From contig NZ_CP044543.1 of NCBI RefSeq assembly GCF_008932115.1, positions 1,736,001-1,800,000 on the forward strand: a stretch of DNA of 64,000 bases. The letters run 5' to 3'. The notes beneath the pieces are model-generated. The model saw only the letters and a list, made by a program, of their open reading frames with translations. It was not told where the DNA came from and did no database searches. Shown piece after piece: positions 34,900 through 44,284 of this stretch (its first letter is position 1; each line of letters begins with the position of its first letter). The translations under genes were made by a program, and so were the position numbers. The DNA comes from Bradyrhizobium betae (GTDB lineage: Bacteria; Pseudomonadota; Alphaproteobacteria; Rhizobiales; Xanthobacteraceae).

Positions 34900-35868
34900 A
34901 TGATGCTGCGCACGGCCACGCTTTCGTTTCTCGCACTGCTGTCCGCGACCTTGCCGTCGCACGCCGAGGATCCCGCCGCCTATCCCACGCATAAAATCCG
35001 CATGCTGCTGCCCTATGCGGCCGGCGGCGGCGGCGACGTTGTCGGCCGGCTGCTGGCGGACAAGATGGGCAAGACGCTCGGACAGAGCATCTATATCGAG
35101 AACCACACGGGAGCTGCCGGCACGCTCGGCACGCAGATGGTCGCGACGTCGCCGAACGACGGCTACACCATCACCGTCGGCGGCATGACCACGCATGTGC
35201 TGGCCCCCGCGATCTATCCGAAGCTGCCCTACGATTCGATCAAGGATTTCACGACGATCGGGCGCGTCGGCGTCTCCGCGATCATGCTGGTGGCAACCAA
35301 GGATTTCGCCGCCAATGACATCAAGGAACTGATTGCGCTCGCCAAGAAGGGCCAACCGATCCAGTACGGCAGCTGGGGCATCGGCTCGACCGGGCAATTC
35401 TGCGCGGAGATCCTGATGCAGCAGACCGGCATCAAGATGGAGCACGTGCCGTTCAACGGCATCGCAAAACTCGCCGGCGACCTGCTCGGCGGCCACATCT
35501 CGCTGGCGACGCTCGACGTGGCGACCGCGACGCCGCTGGTGAAGGACGGCTCGATCAAGGCGCTGGCCGCCTGCGGCGAGCGCTCGCCGAGCCTGCCGGA
35601 TGTCGCCAGCTACAAGGAACAGGGCGTGCCGTTCGACCGCAGCCTGTCCTGGGCGATGTATGCGCCGGCCGGTCTGGCGCCGCCGATCACGCAGAAATTG
35701 CAGGCGGCGCTGAAGGACGCGCTCGGCGACGCCGTGGTGAAAGACAAGCTGCTGGCGCTCGGCATCACGCCGCAATTCGTGCCGGGTGACGAGCAGCGCG
35801 ACATCAACGCACGCGACATCGCGGCCTGGAAGCAGGTCGCCAAGGATGCGGGCATCGAGGTCAAGTGA
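34900..35868 (+). CDS. Bug-family tripartite tricarboxylate transporter substrate-binding protein
   Basis: 322 aa. Signal peptide MMLRTATLSFLALLSATL...HAE, then YPTHKIRMLLPYAAGGGGDVVGRLLADKMG (broken by one loop), NDGYTITVGGMTTH and GQPIQYGSWGIGSTGQFCAEIL. The Bug fold binds carboxylates. Two adjacent ATGs precede the leader; the first is used. It lies 11 bp behind the MBL gene and likely ends that operon. No permease nearby. Confidence 0.9.
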   Translation: MMLRTATLSFLALLSATLPSHAEDPAAYPTHKIRMLLPYAAGGGGDVVGRLLADKMGKTLGQSIYIENHTGAAGTLGTQMVATSPNDGYTITVGGMTTHVLAPAIYPKLPYDSIKDFTTIGRVGVSAIMLVATKDFAANDIKELIALAKKGQPIQYGSWGIGSTGQFCAEILMQQTGIKMEHVPFNGIAKLAGDLLGGHISLATLDVATATPLVKDGSIKALAACGERSPSLPDVASYKEQGVPFDRSLSWAMYAPAGLAPPITQKLQAALKDALGDAVVKDKLLALGITPQFVPGDEQRDINARDIAAWKQVAKDAGIEVK

Positions 35869-35899
35869 ACAGGAACCTAGCGAGAAGCTTGCGTGCGGC

Positions 35900-35939
35900 C
35901 ATCCTTCGAGACGCCCGCCTATGGCGGGCCCTCAGGATG
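35900..35939. repeat. Short palindromic intergenic repeat
   Basis: catcct...aggatg arms enclose gcccgcc-tat-ggcgggc (7-bp stem). The ccttcgagacgc...cctcaggatg pattern is another dispersed repeat type of Bradyrhizobium. It lies between the Bug gene and the VOC gene. Confidence 0.7.
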
Positions 35940-36005
35940 AGGTCCACGTTTTGCGGCGAGCTATCAGAGCCTCTGAAGTGATAGAGTGAGAATGGGAGCG
36001 CAGGC

Positions 36006-36542
36006 ATGAGCCGCATCTTCGGCGCGGTGCGCCAGAACGGATATGTGGTGCGGGACATCCAGGCCGCGATGAAGCACTGGATCGAAACCATGGGCGTCGG
36101 CCCGTGGTACTACATGGACCGCGTCAAGACCGACTGGTTCCGCCATCGCGGCCAGGACTCCGCCGTCGAGATGAGCATCGCGCTGGCGAACTCCGGCGAC
36201 CTGCAGATCGAACTGATCCAGCAGCGCAACGACGCGCCCTCGCAGTACAAGGAGTTTCTGGACGCCGGCCACGAAGGCCTGCAGCACATGTCCTACTGGA
36301 GCCACGACTACCAGGCGCTCTACGACAAGGCGCTCGGGCTCGGCTACAGGATCGGCCATGAGGGTCAGATCGGCGGCGACAAGGGGCGCTTTGCCTATTT
36401 CGACACGCAGACGCATCCAGGAACCGTCATCGAGATCTCCGACATCAGCGGCACCAAAGGCCCGTTCTTCGAAAAAGTCAGGCAGGCGGCCTTGAGCTGG
36501 GACGGCACGCGGCCAATCCGCGAGGTCGTCGCGAAATCGTAG
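36006..36542 (+). CDS. VOC (glyoxalase/bleomycin resistance) family protein
   Basis: 178 aa. One VOC module: FGAVRQNGYVVRDIQAAMKHWIETMGVGPW, HEGLQHMSYW and HPGTVIEISD supply the His/Glu positions expected for a divalent metal. This subgroup acts as dioxygenases, epimerases or lyases on small acids. It follows the Bug gene by about 140 bp and may belong to the same breakdown set. Substrate unknown. Confidence 0.85.
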   Translation: MSRIFGAVRQNGYVVRDIQAAMKHWIETMGVGPWYYMDRVKTDWFRHRGQDSAVEMSIALANSGDLQIELIQQRNDAPSQYKEFLDAGHEGLQHMSYWSHDYQALYDKALGLGYRIGHEGQIGGDKGRFAYFDTQTHPGTVIEISDISGTKGPFFEKVRQAALSWDGTRPIREVVAKS

Positions 36543-36648
36543 CAGCTTGCTGCCGGCAGGAAGCGCCGGATGACACCAAATAGAAATTGTATTGCGGCCC
36601 CGGTCGGATATTCTCGCCGACATTGCAAATCCCGGCTTGGGGGCCGTG

Positions 36649-38973
36649 ATGAAATTCTTTTGTCTCTTTACTCTCGGCGCTGTTCTCAGCACCTTGGCGC
36701 TCGCCTTCCATCCGACTGCGGCACTTGCCGACCAGCGCATGGCGCTGGTGATGGGCAATTCCGCCTATCAGCGTGCGCCCAAGCTGGCCAACGCCACCAA
36801 CGATGCCAACCTTCTGGTCGAGACTTTCAAGAAGGCCGGCTTCACGGTCGTCGATGCGCGCAATGACCTGTCGGCGCAAGACATGCGGCGGACCCTGCGC
36901 GATTTCGGCGCCAAGGCCCGCAGCGCCGACATCGCGGTGGTCTATTACGCCGGCCACGGCATCGAGATCGACGGCAACAATTACATCGTGCCGGTCGACG
37001 CGCAGCTCGAGAACGACACCGACGTCTATGACGAGACCATCGGGCTCGACCGCATTCTCGTCGCCATCGAGCCGGCGAAGCGGCTGCGCCTCGTCATTCT
37101 CGATGCCTGCCGCGACAATCCATTCGCCAAGAACATGAAGCGCACGATGGCCTCGCGCGCGGTCGCGCGCGGCCTTGCCAAGGTCGAGCCGTCGAGCCCG
37201 AACACGCTGGTGGCCTTCGCCGCCAAGGCCGGCCTCACCGCCCTCGACGGCGACGGCAAGAACAGTCCGTTCGCGACCGCATTGGCGCATCACCTCGCAA
37301 CGCCCGGCCTCGATCTGCGCAAGGCGTTCGGCTATGTTCGCGACGAGGTGCTGCAGGCCACGACCAACAGGCAGGAACCGTTCATCTACGGCTCGCTCGG
37401 CGGCGACGACGTCGTGCTGGCACCGGCAGCGGCCCTCGTTGCCCCGCCGCCAGCGCCCGTCGCATCCACCGACACCAGCGCCTCGCGCGACTACGAGTTC
37501 TCCGAGCGCGTCGGCACGGTGGAGGCCTGGGACCTCTATATCGCCGCGCATCCGAGCGGGTTCTACACCGATCTTGCCAAGGTTCAGCGCAACAAGCTCG
37601 CGGCGGCGGCTCGCCTCGCGACGGCGCCTGCCACGGTCGCGATCGAGCCGAAGAAGGTTCAGATCGCCCCCGCCCTGCCACCGCCGCCGGAGGCAGCAAA
37701 GCCCGTCGTTGCGCCGAAGCTCGCGGCTGCACCGGCCACCGTCACGCCGCTCACACTCGCTACCCCGTCCGCGACCGAGGCGAAGAGCGTCGCCGCCGTG
37801 CCGGCATCGACCTGTACCACGCGGATCGCGCGGCGCGGCAACGATGCCGTCGGCGGCCCCTTCATTCCGGTCTCGATCAAGCCGAATGTCGACGGTGCCA
37901 GCGTCCGCACCATCGCCGTCGCTCCCAACGGACGGGAGATCGCCACCGCCGGCGACGACGGCGTGATCCGGCTCTGGGACGCATCCTCGTTGCGGCAGAC
38001 GCGCGTGCTGAAGGGACATGCCGGCGCGGTCTACGCGCTCGATTATTGGGCCGACGGCTCGCTGCTCGCCTCCGCCGGATGGGACGGCAAGGTCAAGGTG
38101 TGGGATCTCAGGAGCGACGGCCAGAGCCTGACCTTCGACGCCGGCGCCAAACAATTCGCAGTCGCCTTCGCACCGGAGCCGTCGCTCAAATACATGGCGT
38201 CGGCCGGCGAGGACGGTGTCGTCCGGATCTGGAACCTGCAGACCCGCGAGCTTGCCAAAAGCAGGCTCGATCACCAGAGCCCCGATCCCGCACGCGCGGC
38301 GGTGCGCTCCCTGAGCTACGCGCCCTCCGGCTCGGGCGAGTTCGTCTCGGCGGGTTACGACGGCAGGATCAGGTTCTATCGCACCAGCGGCACGATCGAC
38401 GCCAAGGACGCCTACGGCCGCAAGGCGCTGCGGGTCGCTTATTCACCGGACGGAACGCGCGTGGTCACGGCCGGCTCGGATGCGGAGCTTGGCGCAGCCA
38501 AGGTGTGGGACGTTCGAACCGGCGCGTCGCGGCTTCTGGCAGGGCATCGCGACTATGTCGTGTCGGCGAGCTGGTCCGCGGACAGCAAGCGCATCGTCAC
38601 GGGCGGCGGCGGCCGCGACAAGTCGGTCTATCTGTGGGATGCCGACAGCGGCCGATTGCTGGCGAGCTTCTCCGGCCACCAGGAAGACGTCGAAGCGGTC
38701 GCGTTCTTTCCAGGTGGAACGCGGCTGATCTCCGCGAGCGAGGACAAGACCATCAAGGTCTGGGACATCGGCGAACGGCGCCTGCTGCTCACCGCGATCG
38801 GCTTCGGCGACGACGGTTTCGTCAGCTACACGCCCGAGGGCTGCTACGCCGGTTCGAGCGGCGTCGAAAGCCGGCTCAGCATCTCGAGCGGCAGCCGCTT
38901 TGAGCCGATGTCGCTCGAGGCCCGCAAGGCGATGCAGGAACCGGCGGGATTCACGTCCCTGCTGGCGCGGTAG
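36649..38973 (+). CDS. Secreted caspase-like (metacaspase) peptidase with WD40 repeats
   Basis: 774 aa. Signal peptide MKFFCLFTLGAVLSTLALAF...ALA. Residues 28-265 are a peptidase C14 caspase domain with the His-Cys dyad VVYYAGHG (H103) and LDACRDNPF (C154). A Pro/Ala-rich linker follows (about 330-400). The C-terminal half has WD40 repeats ending in IRLWD, VKVWDL, VRIWNL, KVWDV, VYLWD and IKVWDI, probably a six- or seven-bladed propeller. Both catalytic residues are present. Located in the periplasm if the leader works. It converges on the transpeptidase gene with 18 bp between stops. Confidence 0.9.
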   Translation: MKFFCLFTLGAVLSTLALAFHPTAALADQRMALVMGNSAYQRAPKLANATNDANLLVETFKKAGFTVVDARNDLSAQDMRRTLRDFGAKARSADIAVVYYAGHGIEIDGNNYIVPVDAQLENDTDVYDETIGLDRILVAIEPAKRLRLVILDACRDNPFAKNMKRTMASRAVARGLAKVEPSSPNTLVAFAAKAGLTALDGDGKNSPFATALAHHLATPGLDLRKAFGYVRDEVLQATTNRQEPFIYGSLGGDDVVLAPAAALVAPPPAPVASTDTSASRDYEFSERVGTVEAWDLYIAAHPSGFYTDLAKVQRNKLAAAARLATAPATVAIEPKKVQIAPALPPPPEAAKPVVAPKLAAAPATVTPLTLATPSATEAKSVAAVPASTCTTRIARRGNDAVGGPFIPVSIKPNVDGASVRTIAVAPNGREIATAGDDGVIRLWDASSLRQTRVLKGHAGAVYALDYWADGSLLASAGWDGKVKVWDLRSDGQSLTFDAGAKQFAVAFAPEPSLKYMASAGEDGVVRIWNLQTRELAKSRLDHQSPDPARAAVRSLSYAPSGSGEFVSAGYDGRIRFYRTSGTIDAKDAYGRKALRVAYSPDGTRVVTAGSDAELGAAKVWDVRTGASRLLAGHRDYVVSASWSADSKRIVTGGGGRDKSVYLWDADSGRLLASFSGHQEDVEAVAFFPGGTRLISASEDKTIKVWDIGERRLLLTAIGFGDDGFVSYTPEGCYAGSSGVESRLSISSGSRFEPMSLEARKAMQEPAGFTSLLAR

Positions 38974-38991
38974 TCGGAGCCCAGCCGCGCG

Positions 38992-40563
38992 CTACCAGAA
39001 GCTCCGCTGCATCGGCTGCGCCGGCTGGTAGTATTGATACTGGCCGCCGCGTTGGCGTCGCGGGTTGACCGGCTGCGGGTTCGGGTCGCGCTGCTGGAAG
39101 AAGAAGCCGAAACCGTTGCCGCCATTGCCCCAGCCGTCGTCGCTCGCCATTTCCATCGGCGGCGGCGCGGTCGGCTTGCGGGTGATGAAGCCGCCCTGCG
39201 GATGGTTGCTCAGCACCGCCACGAACTCGGTGCGGTAGTTGGTTTCGGCGCTCAGCGGCTCGTCCGAAATGACGATCGACGAGCGCGGCAACGCGGTCGG
39301 GCCGATGCGATCCCAGACGTCCTGCGGGATGGTGATGCGATCGAGCGCGTCCTTGGCGTCGTCGCCGCTCTCGATCGTGACCACGCTCCAGCGCAGTCCG
39401 GTATCGTTCTTCGCCATCGCGGTGAAGATATGCGTGCCGAGCGGCTGGTCGGGATTGCGGATGGTGACGGGAACCTCGATGCTGGTGTCGAACACCTCAC
39501 CGCCGCCATCCGGCGCCGGCTTGTGCGTGTTCCGCCGCACGTAGAGCTTCTGCGTCGCGCGGCTGATGTAGACCGAGACCGGCTCGAGCGCGAGCTTGGC
39601 GTCGGTCGCAGCGGTCACCGCCTCGGTCTTTTTGGTCGCCGCGACCTTGGCGGCTTCCTTCGTGGCGGCAACGGCATCGCGCTTCGGCTGCGCGGCAGCC
39701 TTGGCGGCATCGAGCGCCGATGCAGCGTCGGCCGCCTTGGTCGCGGCCTTCTGCTTCAGCTCCTCGGCCTGCGCACGCGCCTGATCGGTCTTGGCGGCGG
39801 CGATCTTCTTGTCGGCGAAGGCGAGCTCGGCATCGGCCTTGGCCTTCTGCTGCTCCAGCTTGCGCAGGGATGCAGGAAGCGACGCCGCCTCCTTCGCGGC
39901 CGCAGCCGCAGCCTTCTTGGCCTCGGCGGCAGCCTGGGTCGCCTCCTCGGCTTCCGCGGAGAGCTTGTCGGCCCGGCCCGGCACGGCCGCGATGGCCTCG
40001 CGCTTCGGCACGAACAGCGAGGGGTGGGTGAAATCGATCGGGGCCGCGTCGTTCGGCGAGATGATCACGCGCATCCCGATGTTGGTCTTGTCGAACAGGC
40101 CCTCGGCGAAGTTGAAGGGCATGCGCACGCAGCCGTGCGAGGCGGCATAGCCGGGCAGCGGCCCACCATGCAGCGCGATGCCATTCCAGGTGATGCGCTG
40201 CATGTTTGGCATCCAGGCATCGTCATACATGGTCGAGCGGTGGTCCTTGTCCTTCTCGACGATGGCGAAGACGCCGGCTGGCGTCTCGCGCCCCGTGGTG
40301 CCGGTCGACACCGGGGCTCGCAGGATCCAGCCGTCGGCGTCGTAGAAAGTGACCTGCTGGCTCTTGATCGAGACGATCGCCATGATCGGCTCGCCGGCTT
40401 CGCGCGGCGCGACCGCCTCGGCCGGCTGGCGCGCCTGCTTGGCCGCCTCGGCGCTGCCGGTCAGCGCCGTCAGGGCGGCGACCGTCATGAGCGCCACGAG
40501 TCCGGGAGGCCGCCAACGCCGCATCGCCGGGGTGGATTGCGCCGTCGTCATCAGGTCTTTCAT
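38992..40563 (-). CDS. L,D-transpeptidase (YkuD domain) with coiled coil
   Basis: 523 aa. A signal peptide at the N-terminus (MRRWRPPGLVALMTVAALTAL region) leads to a YkuD domain at about 60-190 with catalytic motif LHGG...SHGCVRM (C145). A long Ala/Lys/Glu-rich coiled coil (about 210-320) and an extra C-terminal domain follow (VYISRATQKLYVRRN, then a Gln/Asn/Pro-rich tail). Such enzymes make 3-3 cross-links in peptidoglycan or attach proteins to it. The second conserved-looking segment after the coil resembles another YkuD-like fold without the Cys. Start chosen at MKDLMTTAQS. Confidence 0.87.
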   Translation of the reverse strand: MKDLMTTAQSTPAMRRWRPPGLVALMTVAALTALTGSAEAAKQARQPAEAVAPREAGEPIMAIVSIKSQQVTFYDADGWILRAPVSTGTTGRETPAGVFAIVEKDKDHRSTMYDDAWMPNMQRITWNGIALHGGPLPGYAASHGCVRMPFNFAEGLFDKTNIGMRVIISPNDAAPIDFTHPSLFVPKREAIAAVPGRADKLSAEAEEATQAAAEAKKAAAAAAKEAASLPASLRKLEQQKAKADAELAFADKKIAAAKTDQARAQAEELKQKAATKAADAASALDAAKAAAQPKRDAVAATKEAAKVAATKKTEAVTAATDAKLALEPVSVYISRATQKLYVRRNTHKPAPDGGGEVFDTSIEVPVTIRNPDQPLGTHIFTAMAKNDTGLRWSVVTIESGDDAKDALDRITIPQDVWDRIGPTALPRSSIVISDEPLSAETNYRTEFVAVLSNHPQGGFITRKPTAPPPMEMASDDGWGNGGNGFGFFFQQRDPNPQPVNPRRQRGGQYQYYQPAQPMQRSFW

Positions 40564-40865
40564 GCCATACCCCGGTCCGATACCAGTCCGCGCCAATCTC
40601 GATCAGATTGCGATCTTTGGATTAAGAAATCGCAGCCACCTTGCGTTCCGTATCCGGCAATATTCGGACCTGGCAGGCGGCAAATCTCTCATATACGAGG
40701 GCTCGCACAGGCGGAAGGTGGCTGGGAGCCGGGGCTGGCCCGAGGCTGGTCACGAATCGCTGCGGCACAATGTCCGCTGCGACAATCAATGGCGTGCCAA
40801 GCCCGCCCCTTGGGCACGCGATGTGACTATCATCACAGAGAGTTGTGAGACGGTTCCTGAACGGC
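40564..40865. other. Intergenic region, nothing assigned
   Basis: About 302 bases between the transpeptidase start and the end of the CoA-transferase gene. It should contain the transpeptidase promoter; no gene, repeat or terminator with good support was seen. Confidence 0.35.
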
Positions 40866-42062
40866 TTAAGACGCGACGCCGACCGCCTTGCTGTCGACCG
40901 CCGCCTGAATTTCCGCATCGCTCAAGCCCGCCTCGCGCAGCACCTCGCGCGAGTGCTCGCCGAGGCGCGGCGCCATGCGATGGAGGCCGGCCGGGCTTTC
41001 CGAGAATTTCGTCGCGGGACGCGCCTGCCTGATCCGGCCTTCGGTGGGATGATCGATATCGGCGAACAGGCCGACGGCGGCCAGATGCGGCTGCTCACCG
41101 ATCTCGGTGAGCTTGGCGAATGCGGTGTGCGGCACGTCCAGCCGCAGCAGCAATTCCTCCCATTCCGCGGTGGTGCGGGTCGGTCCGATCTCGCTCATGC
41201 GGTCGTAGATCTTGTCGATGTTCTGCGAGCGCAGCACGGGATCGCGCACGCCGAGCTCGTCGCTCAATTCGGGGCGGCCGACGGCCTCGAAGAAGGCGCA
41301 CCAATTGTCCCCGGAATACGGCAGCATCGTCAGCCAGCCGTCTTTCGTCCGAACCGGGCGCCGGTTCTTCATCCGCTTGTAGCCGGTCGGGCCGATCGGC
41401 GGATCGAACGCGTGCCCGCCCAGCATCTCGATGCTGTTGAAGCCGGCGATGGTTTCCAGCATCGGCACTTCCACCATCTGGCCCTGCCCGGTGCGCTCGC
41501 GCCGGAACAAGGCCGCGGAGACCGCGCCGACCATCGCCATCGCACAGATCTTGTCGCCGATCAGGCTCGGAACGAAGGCCGGTTCCTCGTCCGATCCGAT
41601 CGACGACGCGAGCCCCGAGGCGGCCTGGATGATCTCGTCGAAGGCGGGACGCGCGGCCCACGGGCCGTCCTGGCCGAAGCCGGTCGCCGCAGCGTAGATC
41701 AGCCGCGGATTGAGCTTTGCGCAGGCCTCATAACCGAAGCCGAGGCGCGCCATCGCCGCCGGCCGCACATTGGTGACGAGGGCATCGACCGTCGGAATCA
41801 GCCTGGCCAGCACCGCCTTGCCGTCCGGATGCTTCAAATCGAGCGCGAGGCTGCGCTTGTTGCGGTTGACCGCCATGAACTGCCCGCTCATGCCGCGGTT
41901 CCGGAACACGCCGGTGTAGCGCCAGGTGTCGCCGGCGGGCGGCTCGACCTTGATGATTTCGGCGCCCCAATCGCCGAGCATTTGCGCGGCATAGGGACCG
42001 AACAGCACGCTCGTCAGATCGAGCACGCGGATGCCGCTGAGGGGACCGGTCGGTGTCGTCAT
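40866..42062 (-). CDS. Class III (CaiB/BaiF) CoA-transferase
   Basis: 398 aa. LSGIRVLDLTSVLFGPYAAQML, VEPPAGDTWRY, FMAVNRNKRSLALDLKHPDG and the catalytic Asp segment ARPAFDEIIQAASG identify the formyl-CoA:oxalate / carnitine CoA-transferase family. These move CoA between carboxylic acids. Start MTTPTGPLSG at 42062 gives the standard N-terminus. It follows an ABC binding-protein gene on the same strand, which suggests that the acid imported is then activated here. The acceptor is not determined. Confidence 0.9.
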   Translation of the reverse strand: MTTPTGPLSGIRVLDLTSVLFGPYAAQMLGDWGAEIIKVEPPAGDTWRYTGVFRNRGMSGQFMAVNRNKRSLALDLKHPDGKAVLARLIPTVDALVTNVRPAAMARLGFGYEACAKLNPRLIYAAATGFGQDGPWAARPAFDEIIQAASGLASSIGSDEEPAFVPSLIGDKICAMAMVGAVSAALFRRERTGQGQMVEVPMLETIAGFNSIEMLGGHAFDPPIGPTGYKRMKNRRPVRTKDGWLTMLPYSGDNWCAFFEAVGRPELSDELGVRDPVLRSQNIDKIYDRMSEIGPTRTTAEWEELLLRLDVPHTAFAKLTEIGEQPHLAAVGLFADIDHPTEGRIRQARPATKFSESPAGLHRMAPRLGEHSREVLREAGLSDAEIQAAVDSKAVGVAS

Positions 42063-42161
42063 GTCTTCACTCTGGCTGGAGCAAGCGATGCGGGCAATTG
42101 CAGGCGGACAAGACAAGCGGGCAAGGTTCGCGCCCTGCCCGGCTGCCATGATGTATCGATC

Positions 42162-43367
42162 CTATTCGCCGATCACGTCGCCGAACAACTCCCATGACTT
42201 GCCGTTGAAGCGCGCCATCTGCAGCTGGCGGATCGGCGTGACCTGCTCGGCCGAGGTGTTGAGCCTGATGCCCGGCAGCAGCATCGGCAGCTCGACGTCC
42301 TTGAACGACTGCGTCTGCTTCATCAGATTGGCGCGCGTCAGATCGTTGCCGGCGCGCTGCAGCACCAGCTCCATCATCTGCGCCATGGTGTAGCCGGTGA
42401 CGTTGAAGATGTCGGCGGGGTCGGCGCCCGAATTGTAGGTCTTCATCCATTCGCGCCAGGCCTTCATGCCGGGATCGTCGGCCCAGCGTGGATCGCCGGG
42501 GTCCTTCTGGAAGGCTCCGGTGACGATGCCGACGGCATTGTCGAGACCAGCCGGCATCAGCACGGAGCCGACGGAGTTCGAGACGGCCGGAAGAATGATC
42601 TGCGGCTTCCAGCCGAGCTCCGCGATCTTCTTGATGGCCTGCGCCGCGAATTTCGGCGTGCACTCGTTGAAGACGACGTCGGCGCCGGCGGCCTTGAACT
42701 TGACGATCTGGGAATCCACGGTCGGATCGGAGGTCTCGTAGGTGGCCTCCGCAACGATCTGGCTGACGTGCTCGCCCAGACCTTCCTTGAAGCCCGCGAG
42801 ATAGTCGCGCCCGGGGTCCTCATTCGGCGTGATGACGGCGATCTTGGCATCCGGCTTGTTGGCGAGAATCCACTTGGCGTAGATGCGGCCTTCGGTCCGG
42901 TAAGTCGGCTGCGAACCGGTGGTCCAGGGGAAATGCTGCGGGTCGTTCCAGCGGCTGGCGCCGCTCGACGGGAACAGCTGCGGGATCTTCTTGGCATTGA
43001 GGTATTTCTGCGCCGCGATGTTCGGGCCGGTGCCGAGCATCGAGAACATCGCAAACACCTCGTCGCTCTCGGCGAGACGCCGCACCTGCTCCACCGTCTT
43101 CGCCGGCGAATAGGCATCGTCCATGCTGAGCAGCTCGACCTTGCGGCCATTGATGCCGCCCTTGTCGTTAAGCATCTTGAAATAGGCGATCTCGGCGCGG
43201 CCGATCGCCGAATAGGCCGAGGCCGGCCCCGAATAGGGCATGGTCTGCCCGAGCTTGATGGATGTATCGGTCGCGCCGGTGTCGTAGTTTCCGGCCATCG
43301 CGACCGAAGCGGCGCTCAGGACAGCAAACAGAGCAACGGCTCCACGGACCAGTTGTTTTCCCGGCAT
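42162..43367 (-). CDS. ABC transporter substrate-binding protein, branched-chain amino acid type
   Basis: 401 aa. Signal peptide MPGKQLVRGAVALFAVLSA...AMA preceded by AGGAGA. Core DTSIKLGQTMPYSGPASAYSAI, MDDAYSPAKTVEQVRRLAE and EDPGRDYLAGFKEGLGE. Similar along its length to the protein at 32782. It is placed between the livF gene and the CoA-transferase, so it probably supplies an acid ligand to the LivHMGF transporter that follows upstream. Confidence 0.9.
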   Translation of the reverse strand: MPGKQLVRGAVALFAVLSAASVAMAGNYDTGATDTSIKLGQTMPYSGPASAYSAIGRAEIAYFKMLNDKGGINGRKVELLSMDDAYSPAKTVEQVRRLAESDEVFAMFSMLGTGPNIAAQKYLNAKKIPQLFPSSGASRWNDPQHFPWTTGSQPTYRTEGRIYAKWILANKPDAKIAVITPNEDPGRDYLAGFKEGLGEHVSQIVAEATYETSDPTVDSQIVKFKAAGADVVFNECTPKFAAQAIKKIAELGWKPQIILPAVSNSVGSVLMPAGLDNAVGIVTGAFQKDPGDPRWADDPGMKAWREWMKTYNSGADPADIFNVTGYTMAQMMELVLQRAGNDLTRANLMKQTQSFKDVELPMLLPGIRLNTSAEQVTPIRQLQMARFNGKSWELFGDVIGE

Positions 43368-43588
43368 GCCGGCATCTCCTTCCCTGGCGGAGCGCATCGA
43401 CGCGGGCCCGAAAGGCCGTCGCCAACGTCCTCCACTTCTGTTCTTGGTTATCATCGGCCGCATCGATCGCGATGTCGGCGAACGCGACGATAGCCTGAAT
43501 GGGGCGCGCGAGATGTAGCGAAGAATTCAGATGCGTATGCGCAGCTTGCAGCCGTTCTATTCTGCGAGCCCGCCGCCTGAAGGTAAGG

Positions 43589-44284
43589 TCAGACCTCGAG
43601 CCATTCCTGCCGCACGGCGGCATTCGCCTTGAGCTCGTCCGGCGTGCCCTCGAACACGACGCGGCCGTGGCCCATGATGTAGACGCGCTTGGAGATGCGC
43701 ATCGCGATCGACAGCTTCTGCTCCACCAGAAGAATGGCGACGCCGGCCGCTGCGATACGCGCGATGAGATCGCCGACCTGCTGCACGATCAACGGCGCCA
43801 GACCCTCGGTCGGCTCGTCGATCATGATGAGATCAGGATCGCCCATCAGCGTGCGGCAGGTGGTGAGCATCTGCTTCTCGCCGCCGGACAGCACGCCCGC
43901 GGCGGTATCGGCACGCGCGGCGAGATTGGGGAACATGTCGAGCATGTCCTGCAGCCGCCATTTGCCGGGACGACGCGTGTCCTTGACGCCGAGCAGGAGA
44001 TTCTGGCGAACCGTCAGGCTCGGGAAGATGTCGCGATGCTCCGGCACGTAGCCGAGCCCGAGGCGCGCGATCTTGTAGCTGGGCAGGCCGACGATGTCCT
44101 TGCCCTTGAAGCGGATCGTGCCCTGCGGCGCGACCTCGCCCATGATCGCCTTGACCGTGGTGGAGCGGCCGACGCCGTTGCGGCCGAGCAGGCTGACGAC
44201 TTCGCCGGCGGCGACGTCGAGGTCGACGCCCTGCAGGATGTGGCTCTTGCCGTAATAGGCGTGGAGATCCCTGACCTCGAGCAT
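43589..44284 (-). CDS. livF: Branched-chain-type ABC transporter ATP-binding protein LivF
   Basis: 231 aa ABC ATPase. Walker A LLGRNGVGRSTT (Gly-Val in place of the more usual Gly-Ala, and Arg where Lys is expected), signature LSGGEKQML, Walker B LIMIDEPTEGLAP, and H-loop region ILLVEQK. The Walker A Lys is replaced by Arg (GVGRST), which is odd for an active ATPase. Its ATG overlaps the livG stop (TGATG), last gene of livH-M-G-F. Confidence 0.9.
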   Translation of the reverse strand: MLEVRDLHAYYGKSHILQGVDLDVAAGEVVSLLGRNGVGRSTTVKAIMGEVAPQGTIRFKGKDIVGLPSYKIARLGLGYVPEHRDIFPSLTVRQNLLLGVKDTRRPGKWRLQDMLDMFPNLAARADTAAGVLSGGEKQMLTTCRTLMGDPDLIMIDEPTEGLAPLIVQQVGDLIARIAAAGVAILLVEQKLSIAMRISKRVYIMGHGRVVFEGTPDELKANAAVRQEWLEV

